Shown: piece by piece, positions 8,833 to 17,479 of the stretch | Numbering within the stretch: the stretch's first letter is position 1 | How the letters are laid out: each line of letters begins with the position of its first letter | Source of the DNA: Pseudomaricurvus sp050633365 | Lineage (GTDB): Bacteria; Pseudomonadota; Gammaproteobacteria; Pseudomonadales; Cellvibrionaceae | Direction of reading: 5' to 3' | Length of the DNA stretch: 64,000 nucleotides | Assembly: GCA_050633365.1 (NCBI GenBank) | Contig: JBOEGJ010000020.1 | Coordinates: 101,784 to 165,783, forward strand | Position numbers and translations under genes: made by a program | Notes under the pieces: model-generated | Told to the model about the DNA's origin: nothing | What the model saw: only the letters and a program-made list of their open reading frames with translations | Database searches by the model: none

Positions 8833-9723
8833 ATGTATCCGCTGGATTATATTGATCCCGTTTTTCGCCCTCCCAGCGAAGCCAACTCGCTAATTTTGCA
8901 AGTAACCAACGGCTGCTCGTGGAATAAATGCACCTTTTGTGAGATGTACACCCAGGAGCAGAAACGCTTTCGTCCCAAACCTCTTGAAGAGCTCGAGCAG
9001 CAGTTGATCGAATTGAGTAAGGCGGGATATCCCGTGCGCCGAGTGTTTCTCGCCGACGGTGATGCAATGACATTATCGACCCGCCGGTTGGTAGAGATCT
9101 TGGAACTCATTCGCCAGTACTATCCAAGTGTGCAGCGAGTATCGTCCTATTGTTTGCCCCGCAACTTAAAGAAAAAATCGGTAGAGGATTTACAAACACT
9201 GCGCGATTTGGGATTGAGTTTGCTCTACGTAGGCTGTGAAAGTGGCGATGATGAAGTGTTGCGCCTGGTGGAAAAGGGCGAGAGTTACCAGAGCTCATTG
9301 GACGCACTCACAAAAATAAAAGCGGCGGGCATGAAAAGCTCGGTAATGATTTTGAATGGCTTGGGCGGCGTTGATTTGTCCGAGCAACATGCACTGAATT
9401 CTGCTCGCTTGATGAATGCAGCTCAGCCTGACTATCTATCGACGCTCGTCGTATCATTTCCTGTGGGAGATGATCGCTATCAAAAGAACTTTGACGGCAA
9501 CTTTCAACCCCTTGCTCAAACACAATTGTTCACTGAAATGAAGCTGTTGCTGGAGACCTTGTCGCTGGAGAAAACGATTTTCCGAAGTGACCACGCATCT
9601 AACTATTTGGTGTTAAAGGGTGTGCTAGGCAAAGACAAACAAACGATGCTAGATCAAGTGAATCTCGCGCTAAATCAGCCGGATCGAATAGCGTTAAGGC
9701 AAGAGTGGCAACGTGGGCTTTAA
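8833..9723 (+). CDS. Radical SAM protein
   Basis: The 296-residue protein has a radical SAM core. The cluster-binding cysteines are C28, C33 and C36 (NGCSWNKCTFC). The first gap is four residues, not the usual three, a variant shared with a group of YgiQ/Elp3-like radical SAM proteins carrying a CxWxxCxFC motif. FLADGDA (SAM/strand 2) and YVGCESGDDEVL (strand 4) are in the expected places. No accessory Fe-S, B12 or SPASM domain is visible. The substrate cannot be named. The gene lies 10 bases after the DUF2750 gene. Confidence 0.85.
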   Translation: MYPLDYIDPVFRPPSEANSLILQVTNGCSWNKCTFCEMYTQEQKRFRPKPLEELEQQLIELSKAGYPVRRVFLADGDAMTLSTRRLVEILELIRQYYPSVQRVSSYCLPRNLKKKSVEDLQTLRDLGLSLLYVGCESGDDEVLRLVEKGESYQSSLDALTKIKAAGMKSSVMILNGLGGVDLSEQHALNSARLMNAAQPDYLSTLVVSFPVGDDRYQKNFDGNFQPLAQTQLFTEMKLLLETLSLEKTIFRSDHASNYLVLKGVLGKDKQTMLDQVNLALNQPDRIALRQEWQRGL

Positions 9724-9803
9724 TCCCATCGCGGTTCTGACATTGGGCTGTGGCGAGCTGTTCGAAAGTAAAATAACTAACAATAAACAACGAGGCTATT
9801 TCT

Positions 9804-10447
9804 ATGACAACTATTTATGGTGCACCTGTTTCTCCTTTCGTACGCAAGGTATTGCTGACATTAGAGCTCAAGGGTATTGATTATGAGCTAAAGCCAGTAG
9901 CGCCAATGGCGCTGCCCGAGGGTTATGAAAAAATCCATCCGCTCAAAAAAATCCCGGCCTTGGTCGATGATCAAATTACGCTGGCGGATTCGTCCGTTAT
10001 TTGTGAGTATCTCGAAGAGCGCTATCCCGATTTCAGTTTGCGGCCTGGCGATGCCGCGCAGCGCGCACAAGGGCGTTGGATCGAAGAGTTCGCCGATACA
10101 AAGCTCATTGAAAAAATTGGCCCTCCGATTTTTTTCAGCGCGTGGTCAAGCCTGTCTTTCTGAAAGAACCCTGCGATGAGAGCGTTGTTCAAGCGACCAT
10201 GACAGAGGCGCTACCGCCATTATTTGACTATCTCGAAACTCAAGTCGCTGGGGCTGAGTTTTTACAGAATAAGACAATAAGCATGAGTGATATTGCCCTT
10301 GTTTGCCCCCTGATCAGCTTGTACCTTGCTCAAGAATCTATTGATGCCTCTCGCTGGCCAAAATTGGCGGCGTACTACGATTTTGTAACAAAACAACCTG
10401 TGGTGGCGGCCCGTATTGCGCAAGAGTTAGCAATGCTAGGTCGTTAA
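9804..10447 (+). pseudogene. Glutathione S-transferase, single-base frameshift
   Basis: The first part (9804-10163) encodes the thioredoxin-like GST domain (SPFVRKVLLTLELKGI; PALVDD; ADSSVICEYLEE) and runs into an early stop. The second part (from about 10136 to 10447) is in another frame and encodes the all-alpha C-terminal domain (ISMSDIALVCPLISLYL). The break falls in a run of seven T at 10129-10135. One extra T would give IFFQRVVKPVF and join the halves into a normal ~214-residue GST. It could be a sequencing error, decay or slippage. A good GST match is clear on both sides of the lesion. Confidence 0.85.
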
Positions 10448-10521
10448 GTCTTTTAGACTAAACACCATGTGTTCATCAGGATCATCAATTCACGACACAT
10501 GAAACAACTGGAAACGCCATT

Positions 10522-10956
10522 ATGTCTAAAATTGCAGAAGCTATTAAAAGTATCGATACCCTTAAACACATGGGGTTAGAAATATTAGAGTCCAACGATA
10601 ACCGAGTTCGTATTCGTATGCCGAAAGAAGGCAATACCAATCACTTGGGGGGCGTCTACGCCGGAGCAATTTTTACCTTGGCAGAATTTCCTTTTGGGAT
10701 GATGTACATCGCCAAACTCGGTATGACTGAAATGGTGCCGGTGGTGGGTGAAATGACCATTCGTTATTTGGCTCCAGCCACCGATGATCTCTTCATTGAT
10801 GTGGAGGTGAGCGATGAAGAGTGGACCACTATTGTTGAAGATACTCGTGAGAAAGGTAAGTTAAAACTGGTTCGTGAAATCGAAGTGAAAGACGCGCAAG
10901 GTAATGTGAATTCAGTGGTTAAGGCAACTTATTTCTCTTTGTTGCTGCCGAAATAG
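10522..10956 (+). CDS. Hotdog-fold thioesterase family protein
   Basis: The 144-residue protein follows the PaaI/YiiD-C/DUF4442 hotdog pattern. It has RIRMPKEGNTNHLGGVYAG, with the helix AIFTLAEFPFGMM packed against strands ending in VGEMTIRYLAPAT. Such proteins usually hydrolyse acyl-CoA thioesters. The residue at the usual Asp/Glu nucleophile helix is E55 in TLAEFPF. It sits 74 bp after the broken GST gene and is probably transcribed separately. Substrate unknown. Confidence 0.75.
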   Translation: MSKIAEAIKSIDTLKHMGLEILESNDNRVRIRMPKEGNTNHLGGVYAGAIFTLAEFPFGMMYIAKLGMTEMVPVVGEMTIRYLAPATDDLFIDVEVSDEEWTTIVEDTREKGKLKLVREIEVKDAQGNVNSVVKATYFSLLLPK

Positions 10957-11200
10957 ATCCATCTCGCGGTGGGCTGCTGGTGGTTAGGCTGGCAGTTCGC
11001 CATCATGAGGCTGAGCCTCTATTGCAAAAGGCTTGTCTCTGGCTACTCAGGCCTCTAAAGTCTTAACGGCGTTCAGTCTTACCTAGCTTGTCAATCTTGA
11101 CGAGCTTTCAGTCTTTAGCCGTTGTTAGGTTGTTTCGAGCATAGGGTTTTTCAATGCCGCTAAGCACCTGATGAGTCACCTGAGTCTCTGTTTCAAGCCG

Positions 11201-11527
11201 TTACGCATAGCTCTTTGACATTTGAATGTCTTCTTCGACAAAACCAAATAAATAATCGTGAAGAATGTCGACCATGTTGTTGCCGACGTATTCGTTGAGT
11301 TCGCTCAGCGTTGAAAACGCCTCGGTGATGGGCTCGATGTCGACTTGGCGGTAGTCACCGGTGACCAATACGAAGCGCTTGCCCAGAGGCGAATCTGAAA
11401 CCACTTCTAGCACTTGAAAGCTAAAATCCATGGAAAGTCGCAGTAGGTGTGGAAAGCGAGATTCCTGCCGGTTTAGAAATTGTACTTCGCGGCTGCGGGA
11501 AAAATCGATTGGAGCGGAGACTGCCAT
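11201..11527 (-). CDS. Hypothetical protein, 108 residues
   Basis: This is a soluble, acidic 108-residue protein with no signal peptide or membrane segment. The central FSFQVLEVVSDSPLGKRFVLVTGDYRQVDIEPI looks like an antiparallel sheet, followed by amphipathic helices (LSELNEYVGNNMVDILHDYLFGF). Codon use looks like its neighbours and it has no overlapping competitor, so it is probably real. I do not recognise the family. Confidence 0.55.
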   Translation of the reverse strand: MAVSAPIDFSRSREVQFLNRQESRFPHLLRLSMDFSFQVLEVVSDSPLGKRFVLVTGDYRQVDIEPITEAFSTLSELNEYVGNNMVDILHDYLFGFVEEDIQMSKSYA

Positions 11528-11853
11528 TGAAAGACCTCAAATCATTATTGTTATTGTGTTGATTCCTGTGTCACTCAATTACAGCACAATAACGGTACAT
11601 CAAAAGGTGATCTTGTTCACAAAAAGCTTTTGGTCATCGTCTTAAGTTGTTGAAAATTAGACTAAATTGAATCCCAAAGCTGCTAAAGATCGCGCAGAAA
11701 TTGTGTCTGCACAATGTTACCTTCCGATGACACGATAATGAGCTTTTGCCTGTAATCTGTGATCTGCATCCTAAACTACCAAAGTTTTTGTGCGTTGGTA
11801 AGGGAAGAATGCAGTCTTCAAGCGCTTTATCCTCGATTGTCGAGGTGCCAAGG
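11528..11853. other. Intergenic region, nothing recognised
   Basis: This 326-bp AT-rich stretch lies between the minus-strand yrdA-like gene and the minus-strand hypothetical gene. It should hold the promoter of the latter. No convincing reading frame, repeat or terminator was found. Confidence 0.4.
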
Positions 11854-12378
11854 CTATTGCTCGCGGATGACCATATCCTGTGCAAACATTCTGCCGTTTT
11901 CTGAGTAGTGGTCTGCTGAAAGCTTCAGAAAGCCAATCTCTTCTTCACTCAGCGCACGTTTAACTTTCGCCGGTGAACCCATCACCAAAGAGCCTTCGGG
12001 GATCTCCATGCCCTCTGGGACCAGTGAATTGCTGCCTATCAAGCAATTTTTGCCTATCTTGGCACCATTGAGTACTACAGCGTTAATACCGATAAGTGAG
12101 CACTCGCCAATATGGCATCCATGTACGGTCGCGTTATGGCCGATAGTGACATTTTTCTCGATGATGCAGGGTTGGCCTACATCCGCGTGGACGACGGATC
12201 CATCCTGAACATTGCTGTTTTCACCGACGACGATCTCTTCGCAATCGCCTCGAATGACGGCTCCAAACCAGACGCTGGCGCCTTTTTTGAGGGTTACGGA
12301 ACCTACCACAGTGGCGGTTGGCGCGACAAAGCTGTCGGCGTTCTTGTCTACTTTACGATCTTTTAAGTCGGCTATCAC
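11854..12378 (-). CDS. yrdA: Gamma-carbonic anhydrase-like hexapeptide protein
   Basis: This 174-residue left-handed beta-helix protein is built from hexapeptide repeats (SVTLKKGASVWFGAVIRGDCEEIVVG and onward). The three metal-site histidines of the gamma-class family are seen in SVVHADV and in IGHNATVHGC. The C-terminus LVMGSPAKVKRAL is typical of YrdA/PaaY. These proteins bind zinc and may have carbonic anhydrase activity, but the cellular role of YrdA is not settled. It is divergent from the acyl-CoA synthetase at 12683. Confidence 0.88.
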   Translation of the reverse strand: MIADLKDRKVDKNADSFVAPTATVVGSVTLKKGASVWFGAVIRGDCEEIVVGENSNVQDGSVVHADVGQPCIIEKNVTIGHNATVHGCHIGECSLIGINAVVLNGAKIGKNCLIGSNSLVPEGMEIPEGSLVMGSPAKVKRALSEEEIGFLKLSADHYSENGRMFAQDMVIREQ

Positions 12379-12682
12379 GGTTACGTCCTTTCAGTGCATC
12401 TCAGTGCGTCAATCATTGTTAGATAGGGGTATTCCCCTGAGGCTCAGTGTATGGGGAAGTTGATCGTTTACCAAGGGCCAGTGAAGCTGGATGACTCCAT
12501 CAGTTGCTTCTGTTTACCAGCTTTAGCAATTCCTAAGGAGGGGGTATTGGGGGCGAAGTTGCATAGACAATTGGCACCTTTAGGCAAGTGTGACGTCCTT
12601 CGTTATGATCTAATGATCGGCTTAGTGACATAAAAAGAGAGCCGCCAATGTGCCGGTGATCGCCGATTTGGGAGAGCGAGAG
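12379..12682. promoter_or_regulatory. Divergent intergenic region
   Basis: This 304-bp gap separates the divergent yrdA-like and acyl-CoA synthetase genes and must contain both promoters. I found no protein-like frame or clear operator in it. Confidence 0.4.
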
Positions 12683-14332
12683 ATGAGCGAGCAAGACCTA
12701 CAACCTTTAGAAATGTTGTACCAGTGGGAGGCAACAAAGCCCGATGCGGTGTATCTGCGTCAATCCAAGCAGGGCGAATTTGTTGACTATACCTGGGGTG
12801 AAGTAGCTCAACGCGCTCGAAAGTTGGCGAATTATCTCAAGGGGTTAGGCTTTCCGGCAGGCAGCCGCGTTGCCATTTATTCTCAGAACAGTCCAGATTG
12901 GTTTGTCACTGATTTCGCTATCATGATGAGCGGCTACGTGAGTGTGCCTTTGTACCCGGGGCAATCGGCGCAATCGATGCGTTATGTTCTGGAGCACAGT
13001 GACAGCAAGCTGCTGTTTATTGGTCATGCCGATCATCCCGAATCGATTGAGCAGGCGCTGGATGGCACCGATATTCAACGAGTAGGTTTATTGGGTTGTC
13101 AGTCGGTCTGTGGCACAGATATTGAAGCCATCGTTGAATCTACTGAGGCGCTTCAAGGTCAGCCGCTACGTGACATGGATACGCTCTACACGCTTATGTA
13201 CACCTCGGGTACCACGGGGAATCCAAAAGGGGTTATGCATCACTTTGAGAATGTATCTTGGGCTGTGGGCCGCATGGCTGCCGATATTAAGCTTCACGAA
13301 AAGACGCGATTCTTTTCATATCTGCCGCTGTCGCATACCGCAGAGCGGGTGCTAGTTTTACTTTACAGCTTGTACACCGGCGCCACGGTAGCATTTCCTG
13401 AGTCCATGGAGACTTTCAACAGCGATCTGCAGAAAGTTAGACCGACCTTTTTCTTCTCTGTGCCTAGATTGTGGAAAAAATTCAAGGAAGCGGTTGAGTC
13501 TAAAGTGCCCGCAGACACGATTGATGCCATGTTGGCAGATCCCGAGAAGGCCGAGGGATTTAAGCAACAAATTCAGGCTCAGCTGGGACTGGATGCGGCG
13601 GAATTCATTATCACCGGCTCTGCACCAACCCCGTTAGATGTGCAGGAGTGGTACTTGAAGCTGGGAATGCCCCTGCGCAATGGTTACGGCATGACGGAAA
13701 ACTGTATTCACGGCAGTATCTGTCTTGAGGGTGATCCGGTGCCTGGCACCGCAGGTAAGCCGTTTTCGGGCTGTGAGGTGAAAATTGGTGGAGGCCAAGA
13801 GATCCTCTTTAAGACGCCTGCAATGATGAAAGGTTACTATCGAAATCCAGAAAAGACCGCAGAGGTGCTCATCGATGGCTATTACCACACTGGTGATACC
13901 GGTTTTATCGATGAGCAGGGTTTGCTTCATGTCACGGGTCGGTTGAGTGAAGCGTTTAAAACCACCAAGGGTAAATTTGTAAAGCCGAGCAATATCGAAG
14001 ATGTGATGGCTGATCTTACCTGCTTGGGGCAAATGTGCGCTATCGGTCACGGCATGGAAGCGCCGGTCTTACTGGCGGGATTGTCTGAACTAGGCGCTGC
14101 TAAAACCCGTGAGCAGGTTGAAGCTGAAATTGTTGCAGAGTTGCCTGCGATTAACGCTCGTCTCGCCGTCCATGAACGTATTACACAGGTGTTTTTGGTT
14201 GCTGACGAGTGGACGATTGATAACGAATTACTCACCCCGACAATGAAGCTCAAGCGCAACAGTCTGGTTGATCGTTACCAAGCGAAAGCTGAGGCCAGTG
14301 TTGCCGATGGTACTGTCGTCTGGGAGAGTTAA
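12683..14332 (+). CDS. Long-chain acyl-CoA synthetase (AMP-binding)
   Basis: The 549-residue adenylate-forming enzyme activates fatty acids to acyl-CoA. The AMP-binding P-loop YTSGTTGNPKG, the SYLPLSHTAER motif, the RNGYGMTE (A5) segment, YHTGDTG (A7) and the C-terminal lysine in TKGKFVKP are all visible. It belongs to the same subgroup as the protein at 26107-27756, with which it shares the layout ending LTPTMKLKRN. ATG 12683 is chosen because GGGAG lies eight bases upstream; a GTG at 12650 in the same frame is possible. The chain-length preference is not readable. Confidence 0.92.
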   Translation: MSEQDLQPLEMLYQWEATKPDAVYLRQSKQGEFVDYTWGEVAQRARKLANYLKGLGFPAGSRVAIYSQNSPDWFVTDFAIMMSGYVSVPLYPGQSAQSMRYVLEHSDSKLLFIGHADHPESIEQALDGTDIQRVGLLGCQSVCGTDIEAIVESTEALQGQPLRDMDTLYTLMYTSGTTGNPKGVMHHFENVSWAVGRMAADIKLHEKTRFFSYLPLSHTAERVLVLLYSLYTGATVAFPESMETFNSDLQKVRPTFFFSVPRLWKKFKEAVESKVPADTIDAMLADPEKAEGFKQQIQAQLGLDAAEFIITGSAPTPLDVQEWYLKLGMPLRNGYGMTENCIHGSICLEGDPVPGTAGKPFSGCEVKIGGGQEILFKTPAMMKGYYRNPEKTAEVLIDGYYHTGDTGFIDEQGLLHVTGRLSEAFKTTKGKFVKPSNIEDVMADLTCLGQMCAIGHGMEAPVLLAGLSELGAAKTREQVEAEIVAELPAINARLAVHERITQVFLVADEWTIDNELLTPTMKLKRNSLVDRYQAKAEASVADGTVVWES

Positions 14333-14360
14333 TCGATCATTAGTACTAGTCGCGATCAAA

Positions 14361-14389
14361 AGCCTTGGCCAAACGGTCAGGGCTTTTTT
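14361..14389 (+). terminator. Rho-independent terminator of the acyl-CoA synthetase gene
   Basis: A 10-bp stem (14361-14370 with 14375-14384, two G-T pairs) around an AAAC loop is followed by a T run ending at 14389. It lies about 30 bp after the stop codon. Confidence 0.85.
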
Positions 14390-14408
14390 GTCTGTGACTG
14401 CCTCGGTG

Positions 14409-14771
14409 CTATTGCTTGACCCAGTTCATCGCGTCGTTGAGTTGAGTGCTGTCAAAGTGACGAACCTCAGCGGCGGTAAAGTGATTGGCAATGGGAGGCA
14501 GGATTTTTAACAGTTGATCATCAGATACCGCCGCCACGCGACGAATGTTTTTATGGTGACCTCGAACGAACTTTACATGGGAAACCAACGCCGAGAAATC
14601 TTCCCATCCTGGGAAATCCTCCGCGGAAATAACGAGGCCTTTTAAGTCTTCGTGTGAAGCTAAGTAGCGATCCACGGTTTCACTCAGTTGGGCGAAATCC
14701 CGCGCGAGCAGGGGTGTCTCGGGGTGGACTCGAACAATACCGTCTGGGTCCAATAACTCAAAGTCTAGCAT
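14409..14771 (-). CDS. SpoIIAA-like (STAS-fold) protein
   Basis: This 120-residue protein has the SpoIIAA-like pattern (PF11964 type). It opens with a beta strand (GIVRVHPETPL), then a helix with LKGLVISAEDFPGWEDFSALVSHVKFVRGHHKNIRRVAAVSDD, and a closing ANHFTAAEVRHFDSTQLNDAMNWV. Proteins of this group are usually stand-alone STAS folds of unknown function in proteobacteria. It lies convergent with the acyl-CoA synthetase. Confidence 0.75.
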   Translation of the reverse strand: MLDFELLDPDGIVRVHPETPLLARDFAQLSETVDRYLASHEDLKGLVISAEDFPGWEDFSALVSHVKFVRGHHKNIRRVAAVSDDQLLKILPPIANHFTAAEVRHFDSTQLNDAMNWVKQ

Positions 14772-14974
14772 ATAGCCCTCTCATAAAACGATGCGGCATA
14801 AGCGCCATTGGAAGGGGAGAGTTTTAAGCGTAGACTAGTCTCAGTGTACTTGCCGCGGCGCTTTCTCACTAAGTGATGGGGCTCTTGTCAAAGGTGCATT
14901 TGATAGGATATTTGGATCGACGCCAGCCAGTCGATTTTCTGGGTTTGTATTGCATAATCACCTAAGGAGCGATC

Positions 14975-15385
14975 ATGGATTCCATTAAGGTCTCTGACTG
15001 TATGACACATCAATTTGTCTCATTTTCACCGAACATGCCTATTGTAGAGGCAGCGGTTGCCCTGGTAAAAAATGAATTACTCGGCGGACCGGTGGTGGAC
15101 GATCAAGGTTACTTAAAGGGCTGGATCTCCGAGCAAGACTGCATCAGCGTGGTGAGTCAGGTTATGTACTATGAAGACCGAGTTGCTACTGTTGAAGATG
15201 TTATGTCGCAGGACGTGACCACCGTTACCTCGGCGCTTAATGCAATGGACATTGCCGAAAATATGAAAAGCCATAAGCGCAAGGTTTATCCTGTGGTCGA
15301 CGAAACCAATAAAGTGATTGGCGTGATTTCTCGACGACATATCCTCAAAGCCATGTGTGATCGTATTACACATCCCGATCACTAA
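14975..15385 (+). CDS. Two-CBS-domain protein
   Basis: The 136-residue protein consists of two CBS motifs, about residues 5-62 and 72-132. The second ends in the characteristic VYPVVDETNKVIGVISRRHILKAM. CBS pairs bind adenine nucleotides and usually regulate a partner. None is obvious here because it is transcribed alone. A ribosome site AAGGAG (14962-14967) precedes the ATG. Confidence 0.9.
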   Translation: MDSIKVSDCMTHQFVSFSPNMPIVEAAVALVKNELLGGPVVDDQGYLKGWISEQDCISVVSQVMYYEDRVATVEDVMSQDVTTVTSALNAMDIAENMKSHKRKVYPVVDETNKVIGVISRRHILKAMCDRITHPDH

Positions 15386-15397
15386 GAACTTTGCGTC

Positions 15398-15415
15398 AGG
15401 CCTCGTAGGAGGCCT
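15398..15415. terminator. Hairpin between convergent CBS and reductase genes
   Basis: A perfect 7-bp stem AGGCCTC/GAGGCCT with a 4-base loop lies in the 35-bp gap between the convergent stops. It lacks a T run, so its terminator role is only likely. Confidence 0.5.
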
Positions 15416-15420
15416 AGCCA

Positions 15421-16161
15421 TTAGTTCACACTGCGTCCGCCGTCGACGGCAATAATTTGGCCGGTGAGATAATCGCTGTCCAATAAATAGCTCACCGTTT
15501 TGGCGATATCTTGCGGTTTTCCGGGGCGATCTAGTGGTATCTTTTCGATGATCGCTTGCTGATTTTCTTGGCTTAACTCTGCGGCTTGCTCGGGCCACAT
15601 GATGGCGCCAGGGGCAATGCCATTAACCCGAACCTGCGGTGCGAGCTCTTTCGCGAGCGATTGGGTTAGCATGACATTTGCCGCTTTTGCCATGCAGTAA
15701 AGGGTGTGTTCTTTTAGCGGTTTTTGCGCGTGAATATCCGCAATGTTAACGATGCAGCCGCGGCTTTTTTTCAGCGCATTGGAAAGCGCTTGCGACAAAA
15801 AAAATGGTGCTTTGGCATTGCTGCTAAATAAATCATCCCACTGATCTTCGGTCGCTGCGTTTACTGGGGTGGGATAGAAACTCGAGGCATTATTGATGAG
15901 TGCATCGAGTCGTCCAAAAGCCGCAACGGCCTTATTGCTCAAACGGGTTATGTCCGAGAAGTTTGCCAGATCGGCGGCAATGAGCACAACTGAATGATTT
16001 CGCGAGCTGTTGAGTTGATCGGCTAAGGCTTGCGCGTCACTGCTCGAGTTTCGATAGTGTATAACCAGATTGTAGCCGCTGGCGTGCAGTTGGGTTGCGA
16101 TCTTGGCGCCAATGCGACGAGCGCCGCCAGTAATAAGGGCAACCGGTGTTTCTGCTGTCAT
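15421..16161 (-). CDS. Pteridine reductase-like SDR
   Basis: This 246-residue short-chain dehydrogenase has the NADPH-binding TGGARRIGAKIA motif with arginines typical of pteridine reductase. It also has IHYRNSS, the NNASSFYPTP segment, the catalytic YCMAKAA (Tyr-x3-Lys) and AIAVDGG near the end. The pattern fits the PTR1/FolM group reducing dihydropterins. ATG 16161 begins the Rossmann fold; the frame is open to 16197, which would overlap cca. The gap to the cca stop is about 20 bp, so co-transcription with cca is likely. Confidence 0.85.
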   Translation of the reverse strand: MTAETPVALITGGARRIGAKIATQLHASGYNLVIHYRNSSSDAQALADQLNSSRNHSVVLIAADLANFSDITRLSNKAVAAFGRLDALINNASSFYPTPVNAATEDQWDDLFSSNAKAPFFLSQALSNALKKSRGCIVNIADIHAQKPLKEHTLYCMAKAANVMLTQSLAKELAPQVRVNGIAPGAIMWPEQAAELSQENQQAIIEKIPLDRPGKPQDIAKTVSYLLDSDYLTGQIIAVDGGRSVN

Positions 16162-16180
16162 AAATAGTCTTCCTTTGCCC

Positions 16181-17422
16181 CTAGGCGCGTTGATCACCGA
16201 GTGATTGTTTTAATTCTTTGAGGGCGGAAACTCGCTTTTGTTCGAGTCTTTCGCCGATGGCTTTGCCTTTTACCCCTTCGGCAATGACATCTTTCGCTTG
16301 TATGCTTTCGCAGGTCGCAAGTGCGTTGCGTAAGAAGTCGGCTTGCGGGTAGCTATTCGTTTCGAATCCTGTTCGGCCGCAGGCATCGGCTTCGCAGCAG
16401 AGTAAAAACTGAGAGAGCTTTTCGGGGCGGCGAAAGGCGTCCAGGCGCTGCAGTAGTTTGAGTATCGTTGACGCTTTGAGCTCAAAGCTCCGGTGACAAT
16501 TGGTGTGGTCTCGGGCCACAGCGATGGCCAGCTCGCGATGTGATTTCGGCACTGCTAAACGCTCGCAGAGAGTTTCAATAATGGGCAGACTCCGCGTTTC
16601 GTGCCCGATATGTCGGGGCCACTGGTCTTTAGGGGTGGTTGCCTTTCCTAAGTCGTGAACCAAGGTGGCAAATAAACAGGCGCTGTCATCGGTTAGGCTG
16701 CGAGCATGGGCCAAGCTCAGAAGTGCGTGGAGTCCGGTATCGATTTCTGGGTGATGCTGTTCGGGCTGAGGCACACCAAAGAGCGCGTCGAGCTCTGGCA
16801 TGACGATATGTAGCGCTCCGCAGTCTCGCAGTGTGGTGATAAACGTTTGTGGTGACTTTTCTCTAAGCGCCCGCTCAAACTCCTTCCAGACTCGCTCGGC
16901 AACCAAGTGTGAAGCTTCACCCTTGTCGACCATGTCCCTCATCAGTTGCTGTGTGTCTGCGGCGACACTAAACCCCAGGTGATGGTAGCGAGCAGCAAAA
17001 CGAGCCACCCGAAGAATTCGCACGGGATCTTCACTAAAAGCATCGCTGACGTGCCTGAGACTTTTCTGTCGCAGATCTTGCAGGCCGTTATAGGGATCGA
17101 ACAAAACGCCTTGATCAGATTCCGCCATTGCGTTGATGGTTAGGTCCCGTCGAACTAAATCGTCTTCTAGGGTGATGTTGGGATCGGTATGAAAGACAAA
17201 GCCACTGTAGCCGGGAGCAGTTTTTCGCTCGGTTCTGGCAAGAGCGTATTCTTCGCCGGTTTCGGGATGGAGAAAAACCGGGAAGTCTTTACCTACGGGG
17301 CGAAAACCCTCAGAGATCATTTCTTCGGGGGTGGCTCCGACTACGACCCAATCGCGCTCGTGGAAGGGATAGCCCAAGTGTTTGTCGCGGACGGCGCCGC
17401 CAACCAAATATGTTGTTTTCAT
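16181..17422 (-). CDS. cca: Multifunctional CCA tRNA nucleotidyltransferase
   Basis: The 413-residue enzyme adds or repairs the 3' CCA end of tRNAs. The N-terminal nucleotidyltransferase domain has YLVGGAVRDK, HERDWVVVG, RRDLTINAMA and the nucleotide-selecting EDPVRILRVARFAARY. A C-terminal HD domain (FATLVHDLGKA) marks the enterobacterial-type class with added phosphatase and phosphodiesterase activities. The start ATG 17422 (MKTTYLVGG) is preferred to the in-frame codon at 17437. Confidence 0.96.
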   Translation of the reverse strand: MKTTYLVGGAVRDKHLGYPFHERDWVVVGATPEEMISEGFRPVGKDFPVFLHPETGEEYALARTERKTAPGYSGFVFHTDPNITLEDDLVRRDLTINAMAESDQGVLFDPYNGLQDLRQKSLRHVSDAFSEDPVRILRVARFAARYHHLGFSVAADTQQLMRDMVDKGEASHLVAERVWKEFERALREKSPQTFITTLRDCGALHIVMPELDALFGVPQPEQHHPEIDTGLHALLSLAHARSLTDDSACLFATLVHDLGKATTPKDQWPRHIGHETRSLPIIETLCERLAVPKSHRELAIAVARDHTNCHRSFELKASTILKLLQRLDAFRRPEKLSQFLLCCEADACGRTGFETNSYPQADFLRNALATCESIQAKDVIAEGVKGKAIGERLEQKRVSALKELKQSLGDQRA

Positions 17423-17479
17423 TTTGGCATTATACATCGGCTCGCAGCGCTTGCGGGTGTTTCCGACGATGCCAGATGA

